NCBI RefSeq assembly: GCF_017549005.1
Contig: NZ_JAFYYT010000002.1
Coordinates: forward strand, 62,001 to 126,000
DNA from: Ruminococcus sp.
GTDB taxonomy: Bacteria; Bacillota; Clostridia; Oscillospirales; Ruminococcaceae
Length of the DNA stretch: 64,000 nt
Direction of reading: 5' to 3'
Part shown: in pieces, positions 18,442 through 25,716 of the stretch
Position numbering within the stretch: the first letter of the stretch is position 1
How the letters are laid out: each line of letters starts with the position of its first letter
Position numbers and translations under genes: made by a program
Notes under the pieces: generated by a model
What the model saw: only the letters and a program-made list of their open reading frames with translations
Database searches by the model: none
Told to the model about the DNA's origin: nothing

Positions 18442-18494
18442 TGTATACACCTCCGAAGCTATTCTGTGCAGCTTTCGCAAGCATATACATTTTT

Positions 18495-18523
18495 ATTATA
18501 TACCTTTGCCGCTCTAAAGTCAA
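18495..18523 (-). promoter_or_regulatory. Sigma-A promoter for the ClpP-like gene
   Basis: TTGACT and TATAAT with a 17-base spacer on the minus strand, about 50 bases before the TTG start. It is divergent from the rpmG promoter at 18663. Confidence 0.8.
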
Positions 18524-18530
18524 GCAAATT

Positions 18531-18650
18531 AAGAACTAAGAGCTAAGAACTAAGAACTGAGAGCTGTGATCTTAGAATGGAGGCGGCGGCGTTTCCTGAA
18601 CTGCTTACCCCTGCTGATAACTGTTCACTAATTGCTGATTACTAAAAACT
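18531..18650. repeat. Intergenic heptad tandem repeat and TTCACTAATT motif
   Basis: About five imperfect tandem copies of TAAGAAC/TAAGAGC (18531-18566), then an unrelated spacer and a copy of the TGTTCACTAATTGCTGATT element (18618-18646). It lies between two divergent promoters and contains no gene. Confidence 0.55.
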
Positions 18651-18662
18651 TGAAAAAAGGGC

Positions 18663-18691
18663 TTGACTTTTATAATAATATGTGTTATAAT
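18663..18691 (+). promoter_or_regulatory. Sigma-A promoter of rpmG-secE-nusG-rplK-rplA
   Basis: TTGACT and TATAAT separated by exactly 17 bases. The transcript would start near 18698. Confidence 0.88.
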
Positions 18692-18698
18692 ATCAGTA

Positions 18699-18766
18699 CC
18701 TCGTTGGGGGTTTATTTTTTTGTCCCCGTGCGAGGGAGGCAAACAACCTACCTTCGGTAACGAAGG
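18699..18766 (+). promoter_or_regulatory. Structured 5' leader of rpmG
   Basis: Two stacked helices enclose a U-rich loop (CCTCG 18699-18703 with CGAGG 18731-18735; GGGG 18706-18709 with CCCC 18724-18727), followed by a second hairpin CCTTCG-GTAA-CGAAGG (18751-18766) just before the ribosome binding site. A cis-regulatory role is inferred; no known class was recognised. Confidence 0.5.
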
Positions 18767-18791
18767 AAGTAATAATTCAGGAGGTGCCGAT

Positions 18792-18941
18792 ATGAGAGTA
18801 AAGGTTACTTTAGCTTGTACAGAGTGCAAGCAGCGCAACTATGTTTCCAAGAAAAACAAGAAGAATGACCCTGACAGAATCGAAATGATGAAGCATTGCA
18901 AGTTCTGCAGAAAGCATACTCTTCATAAGGAAACAAAGTGA
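18792..18941 (+). CDS. rpmG: 50S ribosomal protein L33
   Basis: A 49-residue zinc-ribbon L33. Two cysteine pairs, CTEC (residues 9-12) and CKFC (36-39), show the zinc-binding C+ form; the protein has the usual basic patch YVSKKNKKN. The ATG at 18792 is preceded by AGGAGGT six bases away. It opens the secE-nusG operon, the usual Firmicutes arrangement. Confidence 0.97.
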   Translation: MRVKVTLACTECKQRNYVSKKNKKNDPDRIEMMKHCKFCRKHTLHKETK

Positions 18942-18959
18942 TCGGAAGGAGTATTTTCT

Positions 18960-19193
18960 ATGGCTAAGAATACGTCTTCTGAAAAGAAGTCCGAGAAAAA
19001 AGAAGTCGGAAAGATCCGCAAGTGGTTCAAGGACCTCAAAATCGAATTCAAAAAGGTGGTCTGGCCAACCAAGAAGACAGTTATGACTAATACCTCAGTC
19101 GTTCTGAGCGTTATCGTTGCTGCCGCTATTCTTGTTGGTTTGATAGATCAGGGCTTTTACGCAGCACTGCGTTCGATCTATAACGCAGGCTAA
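18960..19193 (+). CDS. secE: Preprotein translocase subunit SecE
   Basis: Single-span subunit of the SecYEG channel, 77 residues. A charged amphipathic helix (KIRKWFKDLKIEFKKVVWPT) with the invariant KKVVWPT motif is followed by one transmembrane segment (residues about 47-66). It is flanked 18 bases upstream by rpmG and 26 bases downstream by nusG. Confidence 0.97.
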   Translation: MAKNTSSEKKSEKKEVGKIRKWFKDLKIEFKKVVWPTKKTVMTNTSVVLSVIVAAAILVGLIDQGFYAALRSIYNAG

Positions 19194-19219
19194 TTCTATA
19201 GGAGATCAGGAGGAGCAAT

Positions 19220-19747
19220 ATGTCAGAAGCAGCTAAGTGGTATGTTATCCACACCTATTCAGGCTATGAAAATAAGGTAGCCCAGAATATTGAAAAGGTA
19301 GTAGAAAACCGCAAGCTTCATGAACTTATCCAAGAGGTCAGAGTTCCTACAGAAAAAGCTACTGAGATCACAGACGGAAAAACTAAGGAAGTAGAGCGTA
19401 AGACCTATCCGGGCTACGTTCTCGTAAAGATGATAATGAACGACGATTCATGGTATGTCGTAAGAAATACCAGAGGCTGTACAGGCTTCGTCGGTCCCGC
19501 TTCAGAGCCCACTCCTCTTTCTGATGAGGAAGTTCAGAAGCTCTTCGGCGTTGATACCGATACCGTTACCGTCAACTTCAAGGTGGGCGATAATGTTCGT
19601 ATCTCGGGTACCGCTATGGACGGCTTTATCGGCGTTGTTCAGAGCATCAATCTCGACGACCGCACCGTTGATCTTCTTGTCTCGATGTTCGGTCGTGAAA
19701 CCCCCACTACATTGCCTATCAATCAGGTAATAAAGGTGGAGGACTAA
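19220..19747 (+). CDS. nusG: Transcription termination/antitermination factor NusG
   Basis: RNA polymerase elongation factor of 175 residues. The NGN domain begins KWYVIHTYSGYENKV and contains YPGYVLVKM and RNTRGCTGFVG; the C-terminal KOW domain holds VGDNVRISGTAMDGFIG and LLVSMFGRETPTTLP. AGGAGG precedes the ATG. Standard length and position between secE and rplK. Confidence 0.98.
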   Translation: MSEAAKWYVIHTYSGYENKVAQNIEKVVENRKLHELIQEVRVPTEKATEITDGKTKEVERKTYPGYVLVKMIMNDDSWYVVRNTRGCTGFVGPASEPTPLSDEEVQKLFGVDTDTVTVNFKVGDNVRISGTAMDGFIGVVQSINLDDRTVDLLVSMFGRETPTTLPINQVIKVED

Positions 19748-19781
19748 TTCAGGTCAAAAAAGAATCCGCAGTATGGATTCA

Positions 19782-19821
19782 GTGGGAGAGGTAAAATAAT
19801 TCTTGCCTCGCCATTTACCAC
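19782..19821 (+). promoter_or_regulatory. rplK leader with GTGGGAG...ACCAC pairing
   Basis: GTGG (19782-19785) can pair with CCAC (19818-19821), and GAGG with CCTC inside it. A near copy lies before rplA. By analogy to L11-L1 operon autoregulation it may bind L1, but this is inferred. Confidence 0.45.
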
Positions 19822-19842
19822 ATTTATGGAGGTGCGAATTAC

Positions 19843-20268
19843 ATGGCACAGAAAGTAGTTGGCTACATTAAGCTTCAGATCGCAGCAGGAAAGGCTACTC
19901 CTGCACCGCCTGTTGGACCGGCTCTCGGTCAGCACGGCGTTAATATCATGGCATTCACAAAGGAATTCAACGAGAGAACCAAGAACGACATCGGTATGAT
20001 TATCCCTGTTGTTATCACTGTTTATGCAGACCGTTCATTCTCGTTCATCACTAAGACTCCCCCTGCAGCAGTTCTCATCAAGAAGGCTTGCAACATCAAC
20101 AGCGGTTCGGGAGTTCCCAATAAGACTAAGGTCGCAAACATCACTAAGGAACAGGTACAGAAGATCGCTGAGACCAAGATGCCTGACCTCAACGCAGGTT
20201 CACTCGAGGCAGCTATGAGCATGATCGCTGGTACTGCTCGTTCAATGGGCGTTGTAGTTGTTGACTAA
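19843..20268 (+). CDS. rplK: 50S ribosomal protein L11
   Basis: Large-subunit protein of the GTPase-associated centre, 141 residues. The N-terminal domain has the family block [19 protein letters not shown] and the C-terminal rRNA-binding domain contains [13 protein letters not shown] and the end [19 protein letters not shown] precedes the ATG. Confidence 0.98.
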   Translation: MAQKVVGYIKLQIAAGKATPAPPVGPALGQHGVNIMAFTKEFNERTKNDIGMIIPVVITVYADRSFSFITKTPPAAVLIKKACNINSGSGVPNKTKVANITKEQVQKIAETKMPDLNAGSLEAAMSMIAGTARSMGVVVVD

Positions 20269-20289
20269 TCAATTTTTTGAATGATGAAG

Positions 20290-20377
20290 TGGGATACAGA
20301 TGATCCCGTTCAGAGTTCTATTGGTGGGAGGAAAATTCCGCTAATCGGGTAAGCTATAAGCTCCCCGGTATTACCAC
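20290..20377 (+). promoter_or_regulatory. rplA leader, related to the rplK leader
   Basis: Contains a small hairpin (GGGAT/ATCCC, 20291-20307) and then GTGGGAGG (20324-20331) that can pair with CTCCCC and ACCAC (20361-20377). The shared GTGGGAG...TTACCAC framework with the rplK leader suggests a common regulator. Confidence 0.45.
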
Positions 20378-20396
20378 TTAAATAGGAGGAAATATA

Positions 20397-21092
20397 ATGA
20401 AACACGGCAAAAAATATGTCGACAGCGCAAAGGCTGTTGATTATGCAAAGCAGTATGATTCCACAGAGGCTCTTGACCTCGTTTGCAAGAATGCAAAGGC
20501 TAAGTTCGATGAGACTATCGAGGCTCACATCCGTCTCGGCGTTGACTCAAGACACGCTGACCAGCAGGTAAGAGGCGCTGTTGTTCTCCCTAACGGTACA
20601 GGTAAGACTGTTCGTGTATGCGTATTCTGCAAGGAAGACAAGTATGAGGCAGCTCAGGGCGCAGGCGCTGAGTTCGTTGGCGGTCAGGATCTCGTTGACA
20701 AGATCATGAAGGAAAACTGGATGGACTTCGACGTTGTTATCGCTTCACCTGATATGATGGGACTCGTTGGTCGTCTCGGTAAGGTCCTCGGACCCCGTGG
20801 CCTTATGCCAAACCCGAAGGCAGGTACTGTAACTCCTGACGTTGCAAAGGCTGTTACAGAGGCTAAGGCTGGTAAGATCGAGTATCGTCTCGACAAGACA
20901 AACATCATTCACTGTCCTATCGGTAAGGCTTCATTCGGCGCTGCTAAGCTCGAAGAGAACTTCAATACACTTATGGAAGCTGTTGTTAAGGCAAAGCCTG
21001 CTGCTGCTAAGGGTACTTACCTCAAGAGCTGCACAGTTACTTCAACAATGGGCCCTGGTGTTCCTGTTGCTACAGCTAAGTACGGCGTTTGA
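20397..21092 (+). CDS. rplA: 50S ribosomal protein L1
   Basis: L1-stalk protein of 231 residues, also a translational repressor in many bacteria. It shows the family blocks [36 protein letters not shown] and the terminal [21 protein letters not shown] precedes the ATG. The operon ends here: a terminator follows instead of rplJ-rplL. Confidence 0.98.
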   Translation: MKHGKKYVDSAKAVDYAKQYDSTEALDLVCKNAKAKFDETIEAHIRLGVDSRHADQQVRGAVVLPNGTGKTVRVCVFCKEDKYEAAQGAGAEFVGGQDLVDKIMKENWMDFDVVIASPDMMGLVGRLGKVLGPRGLMPNPKAGTVTPDVAKAVTEAKAGKIEYRLDKTNIIHCPIGKASFGAAKLEENFNTLMEAVVKAKPAAAKGTYLKSCTVTSTMGPGVPVATAKYGV

Positions 21093-21109
21093 TCGTTAAT
21101 AGTTAAATC

Positions 21110-21143
21110 AAAGGCTTCACGGTTATTCCGTGAAGCCTTTTTC
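21110..21143 (+). terminator. Intrinsic terminator after rplA
   Basis: A 13-bp stem (AAAGGCTTCACGG and complement) with a 5-base loop followed by T-rich sequence. It closes the rpmG-rplA operon. Confidence 0.93.
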
Positions 21144-21152
21144 GTTATGGCA

Positions 21153-21176
21153 AACGTCCGACAGCTGTCGGACGTT
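21153..21176. repeat. Perfect 24-bp palindrome between rplA and the DUF2974 gene
   Basis: The two 12-base arms (AACGTCCGACAG and complement) meet with no loop. It lies 8 bases beyond the stop of the minus-strand gene; a T-run is lacking, so it may be a second terminator stem or a protein-binding palindrome. Confidence 0.6.
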
Positions 21177-21183
21177 AATGGGA

Positions 21184-22263
21184 TCATTTGAAAAATGCGC
21201 CCTTGCCGTTCTGGGCAATCTTTCGGAAAGCCTCTTTCATTACAGCCTGCTGTTCGGGCCTGAGCTTTGAGATCGCTTTAATTATGGACGGATATGAACG
21301 AAGCTTGTTCAGCTCCTTGAGAGTTTCCTTGTCGGGAGCCTGCAATATCTCAAACAGTGATTCCGTGAATATTTCACGTTCGCTATCGCTGAAATCGTCG
21401 AGCATTCCTGATATCGCCTTATTTATGACATCTCCCGATTTTTTCAGCTTGTCAGTGAGAAGAAAGCGGTTTCGCTTCAGCTCCCAGTTATAAGCGAAGT
21501 GCTGCTTGATGCCTATTGCGGAGTTCTTGACTATTTTCGGCTCTGAGCTGCTTCCAAGCAGCATTCCCACTATCGAAACCTGCGGTATGAAGCATTTTAT
21601 CTTCGGCAGCATATTCTTGTAGACCTCCGACTCTATGACCTCATCCCTGAATCCGGGACCATCATAGGAGTAGATGTTTACTATTCTGTCGCGTATCGCC
21701 TCATTGCAGTAGAGAGAGCTGAATATAGCGAAGTTTCCGCCCTTTGAGTGCCCACCGAGCCTTATGGGCTGGTTGTCGCTGTCAAAAGCGGTGTTGAGAT
21801 AGTTTATAGCGCGTTCCTGTCCTGCGGTCTGCTGCATAAAGCTGAGATTGAAGTCCTCTTTCCAGCCTACGACTGTACCGTCAGTGCCTCTGAAAGCGAG
21901 AAATCCGCTGCCGTCGCCAAGTCGGTAGGTGAGTGCTGAGAACTGCATATCTTCGTCGGATTCGACGCTGCATACAAATCCGCGCAGAGTGGTTCCGCGA
22001 AATCTTCTTGACTCGGCAAGCTTCCTGAAAAGGATATTGTCCTGTTCAAAAGTCAGGATACGCTTGTTCACGTCCACTTCGTCAGGTCTGTACCTACGGT
22101 AGGCGTCGGGGATAGATATCTCCTCGTCGAAGCTCTCGGGGACAACTCCGCCGAGATGAGCGTAGCAAAGCTGCGACAATACCATTCCGTCTATCTCGTT
22201 GAAGGGATCGGCAGAGAAGGGGACATCGCCGCGCCAGTCAAGATAATCAAGTATATTAGCCAG
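21184..22263 (-). CDS. Mbeg1-like (DUF2974) alpha/beta hydrolase, CTG start
   Basis: Lipase-like cytoplasmic hydrolase of the DUF2974 family. The nucleophile elbow is GHSKGG and LAFRGTDGTVVGWKEDF matches the lipase-3-like strand. The first ATG (22185) truncates the family's conserved opening; reading upstream gives ANILDYLDWRGDVPFSADPF, and the family normally begins with Met before that Ala. The codon at that place is CTG (22263-22261), with GGAGG seven bases upstream, so a CTG start and 359 residues are proposed. Natural substrate unknown. Confidence 0.85.
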   Translation of the reverse strand: MANILDYLDWRGDVPFSADPFNEIDGMVLSQLCYAHLGGVVPESFDEEISIPDAYRRYRPDEVDVNKRILTFEQDNILFRKLAESRRFRGTTLRGFVCSVESDEDMQFSALTYRLGDGSGFLAFRGTDGTVVGWKEDFNLSFMQQTAGQERAINYLNTAFDSDNQPIRLGGHSKGGNFAIFSSLYCNEAIRDRIVNIYSYDGPGFRDEVIESEVYKNMLPKIKCFIPQVSIVGMLLGSSSEPKIVKNSAIGIKQHFAYNWELKRNRFLLTDKLKKSGDVINKAISGMLDDFSDSEREIFTESLFEILQAPDKETLKELNKLRSYPSIIKAISKLRPEQQAVMKEAFRKIAQNGKGAFFK

Positions 22264-22283
22264 AATACCGCCTCCTGAAAAAC

Positions 22284-22306
22284 AAAGCGACGCCGAAGCG
22301 CCGCTT
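22284..22306 (-). terminator. Terminator of the large GH9 gene
   Basis: Stem AAAGCG/CGCTTT extended by CGC/GCG across one mismatch, loop CGAA, then GTTTTTC on the minus strand. It sits between the GH9 stop and the CTG start of the DUF2974 gene, so the latter needs read-through or an unseen promoter. Confidence 0.7.
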
Positions 22307-22333
22307 TATTTTATTATAAATGTGTACTAAGAA

Positions 22334-25300
22334 TTACTTAGTAGGATCAAGAGTAGAGATCTTCTTGAGGAGGAACTCCTGAATGCGGAGTGCGTCGTTA
22401 GAAGTAAGACCCTTGCTGCTCTGATCAACGTCAGCGTTAGCCTTGCCCTGCTCTGTGATAGCCTTGGAGTCTGTACCGCCAACACCGTACTTGTTCGGGT
22501 TAGCAAGTGACTGCATGATAAGAACAGCGTCAGCCATATCTACATCACCATCGCAGTTAGCGTCGCCCCACTTAGTAACCTTGACATCACCGTTACCCTT
22601 TGTGGTAGCAGTTGTTGTTGTCTCGACCTGCTTAGGAGCTGTTGTTGTGGTTGTTGTAGTTGTATTTTCGTTGCCGCTTGGAGTCTGCTCGAAATCATAC
22701 TTAACGTCCTTATCCTGGAGGAACTCAGCGATCCAAGCAAGAGGAGCGTTCCAGTTGATTGTAACCTCGTTTGTAGACCATGCTTCGATAGAGTCAACGA
22801 AACATCTCTGTGACGGGTTGTCTTCCTTACCGGGAACGAATCCGAGAGCACGTACATATGGATCCTGGAGACCTGCGTTAGGACCGCCTGAGAGAACTCC
22901 GTCAGGAGCCATAGGCAGAGTCTTATCAAGCTCGTAAGACCAATATCTGTGGTGAGGATTCTTTTCCTTGTATGTACCGTAACCTGTTACATATGAGAAT
23001 GAAAGCGGGTTGTTTCCGAGGAGGTAGTCCATACCTGTCAGAACACCGTTCATGTACTGATCATCGCCTGTCATGTCGTAAGCATAAGCCATAACCATGA
23101 GGTTGTTGATAACCATTGAGTTTGAACCCCACTCATAGCCGTGGATTACGATGCTCTCATCAAGGTTGTTAGGATCTGTGTATCCGGGTCCGTCATACTT
23201 GTACGGGATACCATAACCCTGCTTCTTCTCTTCCTTGATGTACTCGTCAGCAGCTTCAGTGATAGAATCGTTAAGGATCTTCTTCTGATCGTCTGAGAGA
23301 TACTGCTTATTGAGAGCGAGTGAAAGTGAACCAGCAGAAGCTGTATTACCCCAGTTAAATGTGGTGAATGAGCCTTCGCCTGTTGCGTTCTCACCGCCAG
23401 TGATTCTTGTTGTTACCTTGAAAGCGTTCTTATAGTCAGAAAGCTTCTTGAGGTATGTATCAGCGTCTGAATCGCCGAGTGCACTTGCAGATACGAAAAT
23501 TTCGCAAGCTGCCCAGTACATATCGTCCTTAACCTCGTTATCACCGTAAGGTCCGCCGCCCTTTGCCTGATACATAGGAGCGTAGAGTGACTTTTCGTTA
23601 TCTTCTTCGTCCTTAGCAGCTTCATACCAGTTCTTCTCAGCAGCCTCATAAGCAGCCTTAGCTTCCTTGAGGTAGAATGCAGACTTCTCAGAATCGTATG
23701 GTTCGATAAGTCTTGCTGTCTGAGCAGCACAAGCAGCGTAGTTGAGTGTAGCAGCGAACGTAGGTGGCTTAACTATACGCTCTGTACCCCACTCTTCCTC
23801 GTAATCCCAAGGCTTTGTAGCAAGACCTGTCCACTTGTGGTCGTGGAGCTTGTGGTAAACCATTCCTGCATACTTGCCCCATGTAGGCTCTGAAGAATCA
23901 ACCTTCATAGCTGTCATGAACTCGAGCTCATAGAGACACTCGTCGATGATATCAGGAATCTTCTTTGAGTCGCCGCTCTCAGGGATATTTACTGTGCCTG
24001 AACCGTCAGCGAACTTAGCCTTTGTATCTTCGTTGTGTAAAGCTCTCTCGTACATATTCTGGAGAGTCCATACAGAGATACCGCCGTTAACAACATACTT
24101 ACCGTGGTCACCAGCATCGTACCAGCCCTTGTTAGCTGTGATGGATGATGAAGCGTATGTGCTTGTAGCCTCTGTCTTCTCTAAGTACTCGTTCTTCCAG
24201 ATCTTCTGAACGTAAGCCTTATCTGTCTTATGACCGCCCTTATGAGCAAGAGTCTTTGTATCACCTGATGTGATGTACTGTGACTCGATATCGAGACCTG
24301 AACGGTTCTGATAGAAGTAGTTCAGAGCGTTCTTGAGGAGGTCGTGTGACTTATCTGTATAGATGTCGTCGCCGATATTGAACTCGAATGATCTCCAGTC
24401 CTTACCGTCGATCTGGAGGTAATATCTACCGGGTGTCTTGAAGCTTGAGAAGTCGATCTTAGCAACAGAGTCAGCTGAATCGGGATCCTTTGTTACTGCG
24501 CCTGTTGTACCTGTCTCAACAACCTTGCCTGACTTAGCGTCAACGAGGTTCCATGTATATGTACCTGAAAGGTCGATAGTTGTGGCACCGTAAAGGATAT
24601 CGCCCTTGTTATCGCCGAGTGTAGCGACCTTAGCGTAATTTGTGAAGTAACCTATCTGGTTTACAGAAATGAAGTTAACGGTCTTGCCGCCCTTCTTGAG
24701 GTTCTCATCAAAGTTAGCAGCGTAGTCACGGTTTGTAGCACCGTATGACTCGTTAGGATCTGAGTTGCAGCAGCCTTCGCCGGCAGCCTTGTCGCCGCAG
24801 GTTACACAATCGATAACCATGTCGTCGAACCAGATCTCGTCGCCTTCCTCTGCATTACCCTGATACTTAGTACCCTTTGCATAGTGGAAGCACCACTCGC
24901 AAGCCTCGAGGTCCTGAGTAGGAGTGAATGTACCCTCGAATTCCTGCCAGTCGGTTGTGAGCTTTACAGCAGCATTCGGCCACTTACCACCCATGTGAGG
25001 ACCCATGTGCATATCATTTGACTGACCGTCGAGCTCGAAGTACTCCTCGTCACCCTTGATATTACCGATCTTAGAGCAGAGCTCCATACCGTCTCTCTTA
25101 GCCTTAGCTCTGAAGCTAACCTTGTACTCGTGACCCTTCTTGAAGTTGAGGTTTCTGTGTCTTACCTGAAGGTCCCACTTTTCCTTGTCGGCACCCTGAG
25201 CAACCTTAACTACTACATGGAATGCGCCGTCAGAAATGTCGAAATCCTGCTTAGCCGGTGATGACTCACAAGTATGCCATGGCAGAGCTTTGTGATCGAA

Positions 25301-25423
25301 TGTGCTCTCACCAACTACGAGACCAGCAGAAGCTGTCATAGGGGTGATCATAGCAACTGTTGAAGGAACAAGAGTTGCCATTGCCATAACGCTTGCAAGA
25401 ATCTTCTTTGTTTTCTTGTGCAT
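22334..25423 (-). CDS. Cellulosomal GH9 cellulase (CBM4-Ig-GH9-dockerin)
   Basis: Secreted endoglucanase or cellobiohydrolase, 1029 residues. Order: signal peptide (MHKKTKKILASVMAMATLVP...), CBM4/9-like carbohydrate-binding module at about 35-215, CelD-type Ig-like domain at about 245-345, GH9 catalytic domain at about 355-915, short Thr linker, dockerin. Catalytic features are GWYDAGDHGKYV (aspartates), NPHHRYW and SIEAWSTNEVTINWNAPLAW with the acid glutamate. The dockerin has DANCDGDVDMAD and the NPNKYG insertion. The start at 25423 has GGGAGGG eight bases upstream; earlier Mets fall in the leader. The CBM4-Ig-GH9 order is the theme known from CbhA/CelK-type enzymes. Confidence 0.93.
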   Translation of the reverse strand: MHKKTKKILASVMAMATLVPSTVAMITPMTASAGLVVGESTFDHKALPWHTCESSPAKQDFDISDGAFHVVVKVAQGADKEKWDLQVRHRNLNFKKGHEYKVSFRAKAKRDGMELCSKIGNIKGDEEYFELDGQSNDMHMGPHMGGKWPNAAVKLTTDWQEFEGTFTPTQDLEACEWCFHYAKGTKYQGNAEEGDEIWFDDMVIDCVTCGDKAAGEGCCNSDPNESYGATNRDYAANFDENLKKGGKTVNFISVNQIGYFTNYAKVATLGDNKGDILYGATTIDLSGTYTWNLVDAKSGKVVETGTTGAVTKDPDSADSVAKIDFSSFKTPGRYYLQIDGKDWRSFEFNIGDDIYTDKSHDLLKNALNYFYQNRSGLDIESQYITSGDTKTLAHKGGHKTDKAYVQKIWKNEYLEKTEATSTYASSSITANKGWYDAGDHGKYVVNGGISVWTLQNMYERALHNEDTKAKFADGSGTVNIPESGDSKKIPDIIDECLYELEFMTAMKVDSSEPTWGKYAGMVYHKLHDHKWTGLATKPWDYEEEWGTERIVKPPTFAATLNYAACAAQTARLIEPYDSEKSAFYLKEAKAAYEAAEKNWYEAAKDEEDNEKSLYAPMYQAKGGGPYGDNEVKDDMYWAACEIFVSASALGDSDADTYLKKLSDYKNAFKVTTRITGGENATGEGSFTTFNWGNTASAGSLSLALNKQYLSDDQKKILNDSITEAADEYIKEEKKQGYGIPYKYDGPGYTDPNNLDESIVIHGYEWGSNSMVINNLMVMAYAYDMTGDDQYMNGVLTGMDYLLGNNPLSFSYVTGYGTYKEKNPHHRYWSYELDKTLPMAPDGVLSGGPNAGLQDPYVRALGFVPGKEDNPSQRCFVDSIEAWSTNEVTINWNAPLAWIAEFLQDKDVKYDFEQTPSGNENTTTTTTTTAPKQVETTTTATTKGNGDVKVTKWGDANCDGDVDMADAVLIMQSLANPNKYGVGGTDSKAITEQGKANADVDQSSKGLTSNDALRIQEFLLKKISTLDPTK

Positions 25424-25440
25424 TTTAAATACCCTCCCTG

Positions 25441-25556
25441 ATATTTTAAATATACTTTTTATAACGCAATGCCAGTGCAAACATTGCGGTTATACCTGTT
25501 GTAATCCGCGAAAAATAGGCTCTCCCAACGGGAGCTTGCACCGTTGCCCATTCATC
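25441..25556 (-). promoter_or_regulatory. Structured leader RNA of the large GH9 gene
   Basis: About 130 transcribed bases precede the start. On the minus strand three helices are visible in series: CTCCC-GTT-GGGAG inside a GGC/GCC pairing, GCGG/CCGC, and a 7-bp stem CGCAATG/CATTGCG. An upstream GGTGCAAGCTCC and downstream CAGGTATAACCGC recall parts of cobalamin riboswitches only loosely. Class unassigned. Confidence 0.45.
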
Positions 25557-25562
25557 AATCAT

Positions 25563-25591
25563 ATTATATTATATCGAAAAAAAAAAGTAAA
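25563..25591 (-). promoter_or_regulatory. Promoter of the large GH9 gene
   Basis: TTTACT and TATAAT with a 17-base spacer on the minus strand, set in a T-rich upstream region. Confidence 0.65.
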
Positions 25592-25667
25592 TAGTTTTCT
25601 GGAATTTCGTGTATTTTCCTAATGGGGTTCTTCATACTTTGTACACATTTCACAAAAAAGTAAAAAA

Positions 25668-25696
25668 AATAAGAGGGAACGATTTCCCTCTTATTT
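25668..25696 (-). terminator. Terminator of the GH9-CBM3 gene
   Basis: Stem AATAAGAGGGAA and complement with a 4-base loop; the minus strand continues with a long T-rich run. It separates the two GH9 transcripts. Confidence 0.9.
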
Positions 25697-25716
25697 CTTA
25701 ATTATGAATTAATTAT

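Noticed and set aside
25441..25556. Cobalamin or cyclic-di-GMP riboswitch upstream of the GH9 gene
   Set aside because: Only scattered similarities; the full B12 box and the GEMM core signatures are absent, so it is listed only as an unassigned structured leader.
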